A stretch of 64,000 bases of DNA, from the NCBI GenBank assembly GCA_013397455.1, contig VYZB01000370.1:288943-352942 (forward strand). The letters run 5' to 3'. The first letter of the stretch is position 1. The number at the start of each line of letters is the position of its first letter. Below are positions 52,401 to 64,000 of this stretch, piece after piece. Under the pieces are notes generated by a model, which saw only the letters and a program-made list of their open reading frames with translations, did not search any database and was not told the origin of the DNA. This DNA comes from Crotophaga sulcirostris (Eukaryota > Chordata > Aves > Cuculiformes > Crotophagidae). A program made the translations under genes and the position numbers.

Positions 52401-52683
52401 ACACAGCAGTACCTGAGCCATCTTGATTTTGATGAGTTGATAGAAGAGGTCCTGGAGAAGCTGGTCTTGTGCTGAACACCTATAAATGGATTTGTGTTGC
52501 CTGAAAAGCCAAGCATGAATTGTTAAGTCTGAATCTATGGACTCTCCATGTTCAGCTCCTTGCTTCCTTCTCGCTTTGTGACTGGCTCACAAAAGAATGG
52601 GATCAAGGTTAAGTAAATTAAGCGAAAAAAAGAAAAATACATTGAGACAAAACATAAACCATTTAAACTCTGCACTAATTCTT

Positions 52684-52699
52684 TGTGTGTGTGTGTGTG
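52684..52699. repeat. (TG)n microsatellite
   Basis: Eight TG units, uninterrupted. Confidence 0.9.
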
Positions 52700-55484
52700 A
52701 TGTTTGTTTTTTGTTTAGCATTTTTGAGCATTTAGTTTCGATATATGTTTCAGTAACACAGTAGATACATCATCTGTTAGTTACAGATTTTATATGTAAT
52801 AAAGTAGATGACATTACACAGAAAGCAAATGATATATTTCTCTTTCCAGTGAGCTCCAGTAGTGATCAATTTCTTCCATTTCATAATTTGCAGTCATCCA
52901 GAGTATTATGGAGAATTTAAATTAGTCTGAGTTCCATTTCACTCTAGCTATGGCTCTCCATGCTTTCTCTCCTACAAGTTCTTTATGTCTTTTTTCTCCT
53001 GACCTGTTTTGTACTTGTGTAATACTTACTACTACTTATGCTCTCAACTTATCCTTTCTAAAATTTTCATGGGCAAACCTTAAATCATGGTAAATAATTA
53101 CCCTTGCTATGCCATTATGAAGTTAAAATTTTAAATTAATTATTATGTCATTTATTAACTATTTTACAAATTTTGAACTCCTTGAGGTAACAATTCTTCT
53201 ATTTGTATATTTGAAGTGTACTATTGCTACCTAAGAAGTTAATAAGAAATAACTTTGTGGTCGGATTACTTAATAGTTCAACAAGATTATAATAGTATGC
53301 ACACACAAAGAAAAAGAAAAGACACAATACTGTGTCAGCCTTTACAAGCGAGTTTTATTACTAAATTTTATATACAAACATACAAAGAGAAATTATGCCT
53401 TTGGTTACTTACATACATAAGAATCAAATTATTTACAAGTGTGAGTGGGTTGTTTTCATATATATTGCATATTATTTTCATAATATCTGCAATTGCAGTG
53501 AAGAACATTGGTTTCTATATAAAGATGAATATAGAAGATCTGGGAGGTAATATTGCAACAATAAATGAAGAACATACAGAGGCTTACTTAAAGTAGTAAG
53601 GACAATCCTTTCGTGAATGAGAGGGAAATATTACACAGTATGTAACAATGGGAATACTGACAATGCCCTAAAGGAAGAGCAAATACTTATCATTTCGAGA
53701 TATTAAAGTCCTGGGTAAACAATAAACTTTTAATTAATTTCAAGATGAAATGGGAGTTTAGGTTTTTGGAGTGTTGCCAGGACCCAGTAGTAAAAAGTCA
53801 TATGTAAATCTAAATGATTTAGGTGTGTTCATTTCCCTCTTCACCTCGACCACAGCAGAGGCATTGCCACCCCATGATGTGAACAGGGTAAATTCTGGAG
53901 CACGTACAAACCAGCCAGGCTCGCCTGCAGCATACTCCACTTTGCTGGAGAAGCAGTCAGCTTGCAATGATCTTTGCAAACCACAATGTGTTACTAGCCT
54001 TTGGTGCTGTTGCTCATTGCAGAGGAAAAGAGAGAAAGATACAGAAGAGGAAAAAGGAGCTGCAGGGTGTAGACAGTGGTAATTTTCTCATTTGTATTTT
54101 TATCAGTGAAGCTGTCATTTGTTTTCCTTTGAGGCCTCTGGCTTTTGCCCAGTAGAACAAGACTAAAGCCTGTGGTGAAATGGGGTAATCTCATCAGTTT
54201 GTTTTGTCTTTCAGGAAAGGCAACAAGAAGTGGGTACAGTCTATATTGCTGACAATATATGTGGGCAAACTCCATTTGCTTGCGTTTACCCCTGATTACC
54301 TTCACTGCCTAAAGCTGCCTCTGGTTTCAATCACGGTCAGTGTCGCAGACCATATCTCTCTCAGACACTCAATGACCTGGAACCAGTCTGGCTAGAAGAT
54401 TAACTAAGCTCTTGTATGGAGACAATAGCTGAGAACTGTGTCTTTCTGGCACAGACCCGAAGAGGGTGAAATTCATCTGAAGGGGAAGAAAAGTTTTTTG
54501 AAAACTGGCTTGAAACTATGAACCTTTCACAGAAACTGAGGGCAATTATAACTCTCCCCTATGCACTCACTGAGTACGAGGTATACTTCTTCGCCCTGTC
54601 TTGTCTAACTGAAACTGCGTCTTGACTCAATGTGTCTATACATTCTGTCAGTAATAATATGGCTAAAAACAAAGGCAACAATTGGATGTTCACTGCATGC
54701 AGTAATCTTAAGCTGATCAACTGATGGCAAAAAGAAATAAAACAGATCAACACAATATTTATTGCATTCTACCATGCATTACATATTATGCGCGTAGGTA
54801 TTTTGGTGAGCAAACCCATATAAGAATGTAATGGAATAGAACTAATTACTGCTATTGCCCCATGTAGAGTTGAAAGTTTAAACTGTAACTTTAATGTCTC
54901 CTCTATTTTATTCAGCACACTGACTCTTCTTGTGTGTATTCGGTATAATATCCATTTACTGACATAGACTAGCTTTTCATTTTTACTGGTGACAGTCCTA
55001 CAGAAGCAGAGAGCTCTGAGAAAGGGATTTTTTTTTTTTTTAACGCATCAATCCACAGCATTAAATTCCTGTGGCAGGTTCACTCTTCAACCTGAGTATA
55101 CAAATTACACTTCTGGAAACATACATCTGTGTAGTCCCATTGAAGGCATAGACTTATACTAGAAACCCAAAGTAGAATTCATAAAACAGAAGAAAACCAA
55201 TACTGTAATTTAAGACTGCTTTTGCCCTTCAGAATATTTATTGTCAAGAACGAGGTATGAACAAGGAAAAAAAATCTTGCATCTTCACTTTCATATTCCA
55301 GATTGAGTTTGCAGTGGTGGCAAGTAGAAAAAAAAATATTTTTTTATTCTTTCACTTGCTAAACAGCACAAATCATATACAGAGGTAATCAGAGCAATGA
55401 AGATAGAATCTATTACTGACCATGGCATAAAAGATGCTTTGCACTCTGATATAGGTTCCTGTGTATGCTTATTTATCTTTTGAT

Positions 55485-55519
55485 AAAATTATATTAATAT
55501 ATATTATTAAAATTATATT
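55485..55519. repeat. AT-only direct repeat around a 12-bp palindrome
   Basis: AAAATTATATT occurs at 55485-55495 and again at 55509-55519. Between them lies the perfect palindrome TAATATATATTA (55495-55506). It is AT-only DNA, so chance is plausible. Confidence 0.8.
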
Positions 55520-56484
55520 GTACTATTTCTTAATCCCACATTCTCTTAGCATTAACTACTACTATAAATAAATTATGAATTTATTTACTTCTGATTTTAT
55601 GTAAAATGAATCCATGTTCATGTTTGGGATACAAAAATTTGTGCCACAAACACAATGCAACATATACCAACTCTATGCAGCTAGTGCCTTGGCCAGTCAC
55701 TTGTTAGATAATTTTCTGGATACCACAAAAAACTGAGGAGGGTACTAACAGCAAGTTCCACAACTGGAGATATTTTTTCTCTTAAAGTTTTATGTCCAAT
55801 CTTTTGCTTAGTCCTTCACTGACAGACACAATAAAAAGATAGACAGGTTTCAAAAGATGAGATTTAAAAATATTTTAATGCTTAAGCGTAAAAAGAAATA
55901 GAAGATGGGATTAGAGAAAAACACAGGATTTTTATGTTCTTTTCAACAAATGATGACTTACATTTAAAGCTGTGAGTAAGCAATAATGTTCATAACCATA
56001 ATGATAGTGTTTTGTACCCCATAGTCCATCTGGCTTAAATTTAAGGAACAGCAATTCAGAATCGACAAGATACCTTCATCAGGTTTAAAGAAACTACACA
56101 GCAGCCCCACAAACTGAGCATTATCACCCAATTCCAGTCTTTTGTTTCTCTACTGTAAGGCACTAGATTTTAAACCATGTCCATTAATGCTAGCAAAATT
56201 CCATTTAATTAAAACCTCTGAAAACATTGTTACTGGTTCCATTTAAGCAAACAAGCTGATGTGACTTAAACAAACACTTATGTCTTGGAGTGACAGCCAA
56301 GACAAGTATGGCTCATAACAAAGAACAGCAGAGTGGTGATACCTAATTTGGGCACATATTCATTTTTTATTTTCTCAAGCTCTGAGACAAGACAAGTCTT
56401 TCACAGATAAAAATGTAGTAAAACCGGTGTTGAACATTCATTTACAATGAGCAAATTCGTCTCATAAACAAAGTTGTGTTTGAG

Positions 56485-56509
56485 GATAAATGAGGAATCC
56501 TCATTTATC
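56485..56509. repeat. perfect 25-base palindrome (12-bp arms, 1-base centre)
   Basis: GATAAATGAGGA (56485-56496), centre A (56497), TCCTCATTTATC (56498-56509). All 12 pairs match. The context is unique. Mixed base composition makes chance less likely than for an AT-only palindrome. No neighbouring copy of either arm was noticed. Confidence 0.95.
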
Positions 56510-58194
56510 TCTGTATTGCTGAGATCTCTTCCTGCAAAGAGAGCCATCACAAGGCCATATACAGTTCGTATGCAAGAAGTGGTGCCAGTCATCAACAGTC
56601 TTATGATTGTTCACTGATTAAGAGTAAGATTCCTACATAAGTGTTGTATGACTTCTGCAGAATCATAACCTTGATGAAAAGCCAAGTTATGGTGAACCTG
56701 GAAGATAACAGAAGTGGCATTTCCTTCCCTTCAGTATATACAGTCTTTAAATATTTAGGCAATGATTGGTATTGATGATTTGCACATCATTTGCACGGAA
56801 GGTATAGTATATAAAACTGATCCCTTACTGCAGTGTGGTTCCAATCACTTTCTAATACTAGAGTCTACCATGGGGAATCCTGCAACACAGAAGAAATTTT
56901 GAAAAGAGTGAGTTGGTGAAGAAATATAGAGGAAAAGAACAGGATCAGGGACATGAACTAGAAAAGAGTATATTTACAGAATTCTAGATAACAAAGTTAT
57001 GACAGATATGATTCTTAATTTGCCTAAGTATTTTCCGGTAGGATTTCATGAAATTAGCACTTTGGACTTGCTTTCCATTGGTTTTCATTTTCTTTTAGAA
57101 TTGTGTTCTCAGCAGGAAAAATCAGCTTTAAAACTAATAAAAAGTTAATTTTTCAGACTCAAATTTCTCTTTCAACTAAGGTCTTTAATGTCATGATATA
57201 AACGATATGGCCAAGGTAATGCAGAAAGCTGGCAGTTGTGAAAAAAATTCAACCTGTATACCCGGACCATTCCCACTTTATTTCTATGTTTATAATAAAC
57301 AGCTTTGAGAGGTTGTGTGCACTAGGAAAAAGACATAGTGCAGTTGAGTTTTAACAGCATAACTGCTTTAAACAGACATTTTTTATATATTTTAGTCAGA
57401 ATGCATTGTTGAGGGTTTAGTTTATATTTGCATGGAAGGCATATTGCAGATAGCATTCACTGTGTCTGTGTCTTTCTGTAAGCAAGAACTCATTAAAACT
57501 AGAAAGCATATGAGGGAATTAGGCACTCCAGTCTCACCGGATTTTAATAGGAACTAAGTGGCTAACTTCCTGAGATATCATTATTGCCTAATAATGCACT
57601 TGACTGTTACAAATTATCTTCACACAAATGAAATCTGAATAGTTTAAAAGACTGTTCTTCTCTAGAGGGCAAGTGGGTTCTTTTATTTCTTTTTGAAAAG
57701 ATGAAATGTTAGTTTTATATGAATCTGAAAACAAAATTACCAATCACAACAGTGTGCATCGCTAGCATGCATGTGTGATGAACACGCAATGAGAAAAAAA
57801 ATCATTTATGTTCGGTTTACTCTCCTTTCATTTGGTTTATTTGCCATATCAAGTTAAACGTTAATTGCAGGCTACAGAGAGGTTACTTATCCCTTTGTAA
57901 TCAAATATGTCATTCATTGACTACCTATGCCACAAAATATCTGTTGCTGGAGAATTGACTAAAACTCTTGTTTTCTTAGCAACAAGAAGATACCACCAAT
58001 CAAGCTTAGACATGGAGAAATATATTGTCATTTAAAAAAATGTATTTTAAATAAGAATGCTAGGCCACAATTAAAAAATTACAGAGATACATTCAAGAAG
58101 ACTTTTAGTTTTATGAAAATAGTTTTGGGATTCAATAAACCCACAGAGATTAAAAATATCTTTTTTTCTCACTCATTATTACTTTCTCATTATA

Positions 58195-58290
58195 CATTGA
58201 CTTACTGTGTGACCTTAGGCAATTAATTTACTCTCTAGCCAAAATTTTCCAACCTGAATATGTAAAATTACACATCTGAATCTATTTTTA
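58195..58290 (+). mobile_element. probable MIR-like / CORE-SINE relic
   Basis: 'GACTTACTGTGTGACCTTAGGCAATTAATTTACTCTCTAG' (58199-58238) followed after a short break by 'AATATGTAAAATTACAC' (58257-58273) follows the core of MIR-type SINEs. That core reads GTGTGACCTTGGGCAAGT-ACTTAACCTCTCTG and then CATCTGTAAAATGG. MIR-like CORE-SINEs predate the mammal/sauropsid split, so an old copy in a bird is plausible. Only the core region is recognisable; the tRNA-like head and the tail are not seen. A following 'GATTTTCAGAGGTCATTTG' (58311-58329) resembles text that often accompanies such repeats in sauropsids. Confidence 0.5.
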
Positions 58291-59699
58291 GATGCTATAA
58301 TAAATGGTCTGATTTTCAGAGGTCATTTGTACCCCAAATATTCATTAAGTTGACAGGGACTCTGCCTGCCCTTTGCCGCTGAATGACTCTACTTTTTGCG
58401 TACATAAGTACGGATTAGTTGCTTAGCTCCTGGTATCAAGTTGATAAATGCCTTTCTCAGGCTTCTCACACAATGGGGGTATGATGCAGGAATGCCTGAT
58501 CTAGTAAGACCCAAGCAAAATTAATTTGAACAACTCAGTATTAGTCAGGGTCAAAAGTGATGCTGCTGTACTCACATGTCTTAGCATAGAACTCCCCCAA
58601 GATTTTCCTGGCCAAGTAAGTTCAAGTGTCACTCTCCTCACATAGTAGGCATGTCCAAGGAGATTTAATTTCCCTGAATATAATATTGTGCACTTCATTT
58701 AGGTGTTTTATGTGGATAATGATGTACAAAACCTTGTTTGGTCCTAGAAGAGAGCTAACAAGTTAGTCTGCCTACCATAGTGAGGAGAGAGAGAGTGTCT
58801 CTGAAGATGAGCAGAAGGCAATCAGCTCCTATTTTAAGTGTCTATCTTTCCACTGAGACTGCAGAAAAATAATAGAAAGTGTTAGGTGCTTCCATCTATT
58901 CAGGATCTAAAGTGTTTTAGCCCTCTTCTGAGAAAGATATCTGGTAAAGGTGACACTGTCTTATGCTAATAGTCTAGTGGTTTGAGTACTTACAAAGGAA
59001 ATGAGAGGTGTGTATTCCCAGCCTTGATCGTCTTACAAGGGACTGAATCTACCTCTCCTATAACCCTTGAGAATGACCTAACCATTGTGTCATGAATAAT
59101 CTGAATGAGGCATATACTATTCCTTCTCCTGAGGTTGAGCTACTGTGTAGCAAGGAATGCAAAATTCATTAGTCTGGGAAAGCAGCAGAGAAACAAGTGT
59201 CTGATTGTAGTCACGGGGGTGCATCTGAGAAGGGGATGTCTCCAACTTTCAGCCTTCTCCTGTGGAACTTATACATATCTCACCTCGGGTAGTGAGAGGA
59301 AAAAAGAAAAGATGGGGGCCCTGAATAACAGGGCAGTCCTAAGCTCCCTACTCCTATACCTCAGCATTTGAAGACATGCTTTCTCATGCACTTCTTTCTG
59401 CACTCAGAACTCTTGTTATTGACTTTGCAGAGGCATTCAGATTCAGAAAATCACACCTGTTCAGGGTACCTCATGGTTTCCTGCTTAGCAAAGGGTCCTT
59501 GAGACAAGTATCATCACCTTGAAGCTGAGAAGGGTATATAACATCTCTTTCAGAGATTTCACCCCTTGTTTGTAAAAAGGAGATGGGCAAAAAAAAGTTT
59601 TCATTTCTGCAAAATAAGGTGTTTGGGGTCAGTATTCAGGGTTCTGTGAGTTTAGCAAAGTTAAAGTTAGTCAGATGCATGGGATAACTTTATGAGTTC
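58291..59699. other. unique sequence, no gene seen
   Basis: No exon or further repeat recognised. I looked in particular for a CR1 tail (antisense of ATTCTATG units) belonging to the neighbouring element and found none. Confidence 0.5.
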
Positions 59700-60238
59700 A
59701 ACAACTAAGTAGACTTTTGATATTATTTTTCTCCAAACTTGCTTTCCAGCCACTTGACTCCCCGTGATTACTGGTGCATGGAGTTATTCCACACCAGGGG
59801 CAGGACTTTGTATCCTTCATGAGATTTTGATCAGTTCTCTCATCTGTCCAAGTTTCTCTGAATGGCAGCCTACTCCTCTCTGTTTCGTACCATCTGCAAA
59901 ATTTCTGAGGGTGCACTCTTGTCACATCATCCAGGTCATTAATGAAGATGCTTACCAGCATTGGCCCTCTTGTGACTTGACTCTAACAGGATTTTGTGCT
60001 GCTGATCACCACCCTCCGGGCCCACTTGTTCAACCAGTTTTCAATCTATCTCACCACCCATCCATCTGTTCTATATTTTGCCAATTTATCTATGAGGACG
60101 TTGTGGGACACAGTGTAAAACACCTTCTTAAAGCTGAGATAAGAAACATTCTCTACTCTCATTTTGTTAGTCACTTCATTAGGAAAGGTTATCAGGTTGG
60201 TCAAGTATGATTTCCCCTTTATAAATCCATGCTGTCAA
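59700..60238 (-). mobile_element. CR1 LINE RT segment, antisense; 3' part of an apparent inverted insertion
   Basis: On the minus strand this follows CR1 ORF2 co-linearly. It runs from 'QHGFIKG-SYLTNLIT' (at 60238) through 'TVSHNVLIDKLAKY', 'WVVR-IENWLNKWARRVVIS' and 'IFINDLDD' to a degraded active site near 59889-59900, where F-A-D-D has become F-A-D-G. It continues to 'NLMK' and the 'KVLHLGRNNPMHQY' equivalent (around 59765-59820), with frame shifts, and fades out near 59700. The CR1 3' end and tail are absent. The adjoining segment at 60258-60740 is CR1 in the opposite orientation. The large plus-strand frame across 59764-60210 is an antisense shadow. Confidence 0.85.
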
Positions 60239-60257
60239 TGTAATGATAGAGTTTTCG

Positions 60258-60740
60258 GTTCTCAGAGAGGTAAGGAGGGGGTTCAGCAGAGCTGCTACCT
60301 TGGACTTCCAGAGGGCAGACTTTGGCCTGTTTGGGACTGGTTGACAGAGTCCCTTGGGAGGTAGTGCTGAAGGGCAGAAGAGTTTGAGAAGGTTGGACAT
60401 TCTTCAAGAAGTAGAATGCATTTCTAACATGCATGGGAGCAGGCTGTCACCATGTGCCAAAAGATGAGCTGATGGGGAAGAAGATCAGCCTGGCTGAACA
60501 GAGAGTTTTGGCTGAAACTCTGGAAAAAAGAGAGTTCATGACCTTTGGAAAAAGGGGTAGGTAACTCAGGAGGGCTATAAGGATGTGATGAGGTTGTGTA
60601 GGAGAAAAATAGAAGGATCAAAGCCTGGCTAGAACTTAATCTGGCTACAGCAGTAAAGGACAATAAAAATATTTCTATAAACATATTAGCAGCAAAAGGA
60701 GGGCTGAAGACAATCTCCATCATTTACTGGATGCAGTGGC
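60258..60740 (+). mobile_element. CR1 LINE pre-RT segment, sense; apparent inverted 5' part
   Basis: This segment matches the CR1 ORF2 linker between endonuclease and RT, in plus orientation. Recognisable blocks are 'GACTTCCAGAGGGCAGACTTTGGCC' (60304-60328), 'GAGTCCCTTGGGAGG', 'TGGACATTCTTCAAGAAG', 'GCAGGCTGTC-CCATGTGCC-AAAGA', 'CTGGCTGAACAGAGAG-TTTGGCT', 'TTCATGACCTTTGGAAAAAGGGG', and 'AACTTAATCTGGCTAC-GCAGT-AAGGACAA' through 'AGCAAAAGGAGGGCT' to 'TTTACTGGATGCAG' (60725-60738). It contains small indels, so it is not coding. In an uninverted CR1 this segment lies 5' of the RT segment found next to it on the opposite strand, with about half a kilobase between them missing (estimated from memory of the consensus). 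Confidence 0.82.
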
Positions 60741-63700
60741 CACCACCCAGCTCCCTCAGCACTTATAGCTGCATCCTATCAGATCTCATTGAGTTACATA
60801 TTTCTGGCTTGTTTAAAGTTCCATAACTTGATCCTCCTCCATTGAGAGTGAGTCTTTCTTGCTTCACATTCCATGAATATTCTAATATTCTTTATTCTTC
60901 TCTTTTTTTGGATGAACGGGCAATATTTTCATGTATATGCCATAATTTTAATGTGTATTCATAACCTATATATTGATAAAAACCCTGTGAACTTCTGGAG
61001 GGTCACTGGATTCATATTTTACTTGAGACCTTCTGTTGTATAAAAGGCTTGCTATGTGCCATTTTTGGTGTCCTCAAGGGGGAGGCCTCATGAGGAAATA
61101 TCAAGACACGTATTAGGGAAAAGTAAAAAGTTACGAGTCAGAAAATGAAGACAGGTTCAGAAACCCATCAAAGAAGACACAGGAAAGGGTAAGTAGATAG
61201 ATGTATTTTAATAAATCCCAGGAGAAACACCATTCAAACCTAGCTCTGACACTCGAAGACAGCAAAAGAGAAAATGGCAAAGCTTTTCTGTCAATTGTTA
61301 AAAAGATAAAAGGAAAAGTAAATGGCTGTTCTTAAGTATACACTGTCAGAAAATCTACCTAAAAATCTTTCCTGAGTTTACTATGAAGGAAGACAGAATT
61401 TGGAATGCCAGATGATATGTGATAAGTAATAATTAGTAATGGATTCTCTGGACTGTCAAAAGGCTCAGTAGCCAAATATAAGCAAAGTAAGCATTAAGAG
61501 ATACATAATCTTCTGAAGAGTTACTAATGAGGTATTCACTATATTGGAAAGGATAATTTCCATCATTTGGCATACTCTATATAAACAGACTTTCCATAAT
61601 TTTATTAGATTCTTATTCATTCCGTGCTTCACCAGATTAGTGAAATACTAATCAGAGTGAAATAAAATAGCTCACTAAGTAATATGCATAGTATAGTAAA
61701 AGTAATTATAATGTCTTTTGCAAAAGAAAATTTTGAATATGCATTTGAGTCTCTAGTCATTTTATTCTTTATCAAAAAGTTTTTCCACAATTTCTTAGCA
61801 ATTTCCTTTGATTAAAGTTTTCTAGCTTATTGATAAAAACCAAGGCAGAATAATAAAAAAGTAAATATTATAAAAGAAATAAAAATATTTTTAAATCCAT
61901 CAAATGACCTTACTATTCAATGCCGTATAAGGTAAGCAAAATATTTCATTTTAAATAACTTTGAAATTTATATTTTTAAATGCTACAAAAATAATCACAG
62001 GGGTTTTTTTATTAATCTCTGGTATTTGTATGCATAGTTGAAATCTGTTACACTTAATTATCATAATTAATTGGAATTCACATATTTTCAGTGACCAGAA
62101 AAATGTTAGTTGTCTATTTTAGAATAATAATTTCTTCTTTATACTCTGCATAAAATCAGAGATAGATGAGGAAGGAAATAGCACACAACATTTTACAACA
62201 AGCAATCATAGCAAAAATAGAAAACTGTCCTTAAACAATGTTAGGAAACCATTGACTGCTTCAAATGCTCTTTCATTAGTTTCTTTAATTTTAGCAGCCC
62301 TTTGCTTAAGAGTTTGTGACAGTATTTTGAAGATTAAACATCCTCTGGAACAAAATATGGTTATTCATACAATTGCACAACATTTAACAGTAAAAAAAAG
62401 TCAGAATTTTTTAAAAGAATAGAGCAATGAGAGCAAATTTATTATAAAGTCAAAACTAATTAAAATTATTTTACAGTGGAAATATTGTATTTATTCTGTC
62501 TAGGGAGTGATTTGAAAAGGAAAATTGCAAAACTCTTTCATATCAGTAGCCAGCTATCATAAATTACAACAATAAATAACTTCTAAAGAGTAAATATCAT
62601 CTAAAGAATTGAGTTTTCTCATTTCAGCTTAGATTTAAGCAGAAATTCAAAGGTTGTGAATTTCATTCTCCTTAACACAAAAGGCATAAGCACTGCAAGG
62701 AATCCTCAACAGGAGAAAGTCTGCCTTGCTTGATAAGCAAATAGAGGTTCTCATTGCCATACCACTCTTGCATGCCATTCAAATATTGACCAAAGAGGTG
62801 ACACCTGGGCTGCTCAGAGGGTTGTCTCTAGTCAGAAACTTTTGCAAGACTTTCAATGGCCTGGAAAAATGTGTCTGACCCTTGTCCAGTGGCTGAAGGG
62901 CACCTAGAAATCATGTCTTTGAAATTCTGGAATGAGTGTCCGGGTCATGGGCCCAAAAAAGCCGACGGTACATCATTTTCCTTTGAAAAAGAGGATAGTT
63001 TGTGTGATGTACTGAAATACACAACGTCAGCACACAGTGATGGGAGGAAATTGTACAAGTGCAAATATGCATTCACACTCCGCCATTGCTTATTCTTACA
63101 TATTTTTGTATCTCAGAATCACCGTGGCTTGAGTGAAATATTTAAGCAGTCAGCACATCACAAAGATTAAGGATGACACTAAAACCTTTTACCGGGATGC
63201 CTGATTCACAGAATCTGACTGAAATTTTGGAGGTTTGACCTAAAGGCACAAGAATCATTCCACCTAACTTCAGGTCTTCATATTAAATGAAGAAAGAAAA
63301 GTGATTCCAGAGGAAAGTCTTTTGCCTTAGAGAGCAATTTTAGGATGGGATATATCACCCTGTGGAAGAACTCGCATAATTTCCTAAATGAGGTTTAGGC
63401 AATTTGAAGTAGACACTGAACATTTTTAAACTAGAATTTCTAATACTTTTGGAATAATTCTGAAGTATCTCCTGAAGGCAATCCACACTATTCATGAAGA
63501 CCCTGATATCTACCTCTTCCAATGAGAGTTTAGAAACTTAATCAGAGGTTCCTAAACAGAGCAAAAGTTCTCTTCGTTTTGGGTTTAGTCTGTCCCTTTC
63601 TAATGATGTATGGTACATCTACTTCCTATAGTCCACTGCTTTAAAATGGCCAATGAAGAAGTTGAAATATCTGTATTTTAGGCGCTCCTCAGCTTGAGGA

Positions 63701-64000
63701 AATGAACCTTAGCCTCACAGTAATGGAAAGTTTTCCAAACCCTGGATGTTTATGAGATAATCTGTCCCTCTTCTTCAAACTAAGTATTCTGTTAGAGACT
63801 TTATATGTGAGACTGACAATCAGAGCACCAACTTCAGTTTTACATCTACCCAAGAAAATGTTCCACTTGCTATATTGGTGTTAGATTTCCTTTTGGTTCC
63901 TGGTAGTGTCCCCTACACTTCTTTTTTTTTTTCCCAAGAAATATTTGGCAACATTCACTGTGAGAAATGGTGGTAACATGCTTAATAAGAGGGAAAAGTT
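60741..64000. other. unique AT-rich sequence, no gene seen
   Basis: Very AT-rich around 61600-62640, with a small 17-base inverted repeat TTAATTAT-C-ATAATTAA at 62054-62070. A 104-codon plus frame at 62856-63170 has no domain that I recognise. A few CR1-like words may continue to about 60765, but the match is not convincing. Confidence 0.5.

Larger units (their letters stand above)
52401..58194. other. unique AT-rich sequence, no gene seen
   Basis: It contains a (TG)n run at 52684-52699, a 14-base T run at 55028-55041, an AT-rich symmetric patch at 55485-55519 and the palindrome at 56485-56509. Open frames at 53255-53596 (113 codons) and 53771-54082 (103 codons) carry no domain that I recognise. 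Confidence 0.5.

Noticed and set aside
59764..60210. 148-codon open frame on the plus strand
   Set aside because: Antisense shadow of the minus-strand CR1 RT segment.
62856..63170. 104-codon plus-strand frame with several cysteines and histidines
   Set aside because: The Cys/His spacing does not form a C2H2 zinc finger or another known pattern.
1..64000. CRISPR array, bacterial operons, phage or endogenous retrovirus with paired LTRs
   Set aside because: No regularly spaced direct repeats, no prokaryotic gene density, and no gag-pol-like frames or matching long terminal repeats were seen.

Overview
The window looks like AT-rich avian (bird) nuclear DNA with no protein-coding gene that I can support. 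The bird assignment rests on several CR1 (chicken repeat 1) LINE copies. Two of them end in the octamer-like 3' tail built on ATTCTATG that is typical of avian CR1; one short fragment ends in a variant tail. One 20-base run of N (7143-7162) shows this is an assembled scaffold with a gap. I see no CpG-rich promoter island, no convincing multi-exon gene, no tRNA or rRNA gene and no CRISPR array. The window is best read as a gene desert or the inside of a very large intron. All repeat assignments were made by eye against remembered CR1 and amniote repeat sequences, not by a database search.

Layout. 1-222: antisense CR1 fragment cut by the window edge. 223-8409: unique AT-rich DNA with a TA/CA/TATG microsatellite near 1 kb and the N gap. 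8410-9375: 5'-truncated CR1, sense, the least decayed copy, with a wrecked reverse transcriptase (RT) reading frame. 13160-13400: probable very old antisense CR1 relic. 19235-19340: orphan CR1 3' end. 19768-21205: longer 5'-truncated CR1, sense, with several stops. 30240-31913: much older, heavily decayed CR1 relic. 33800-37235: several weak matches to ancient amniote repeats, one with a tRNA-like A-box on the minus strand. 38712-39030: GC-richer island next to a TTA-rich tract. 48262-48470: purine-only GAAA/GAGA tract. 58195-58290: MIR-like SINE relic. 59700-60740: two CR1 pieces facing away from each other in the layout expected of a 5'-inverted (twin-primed) LINE insertion.

No genes work together here. 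Apart from repeats, the most interesting signals are four short, near-perfect inverted repeats: 33143-33187 (19-bp arms), 56485-56509 (12-bp arms), 28107-28133 (11-bp arms) and a pair with related stems at 42178-42228. None is explained by the repeats I recognise. I did not find a clearly new biological system. The CR1 inversion structure and the 33.1 kb hairpin are the two items most worth checking.
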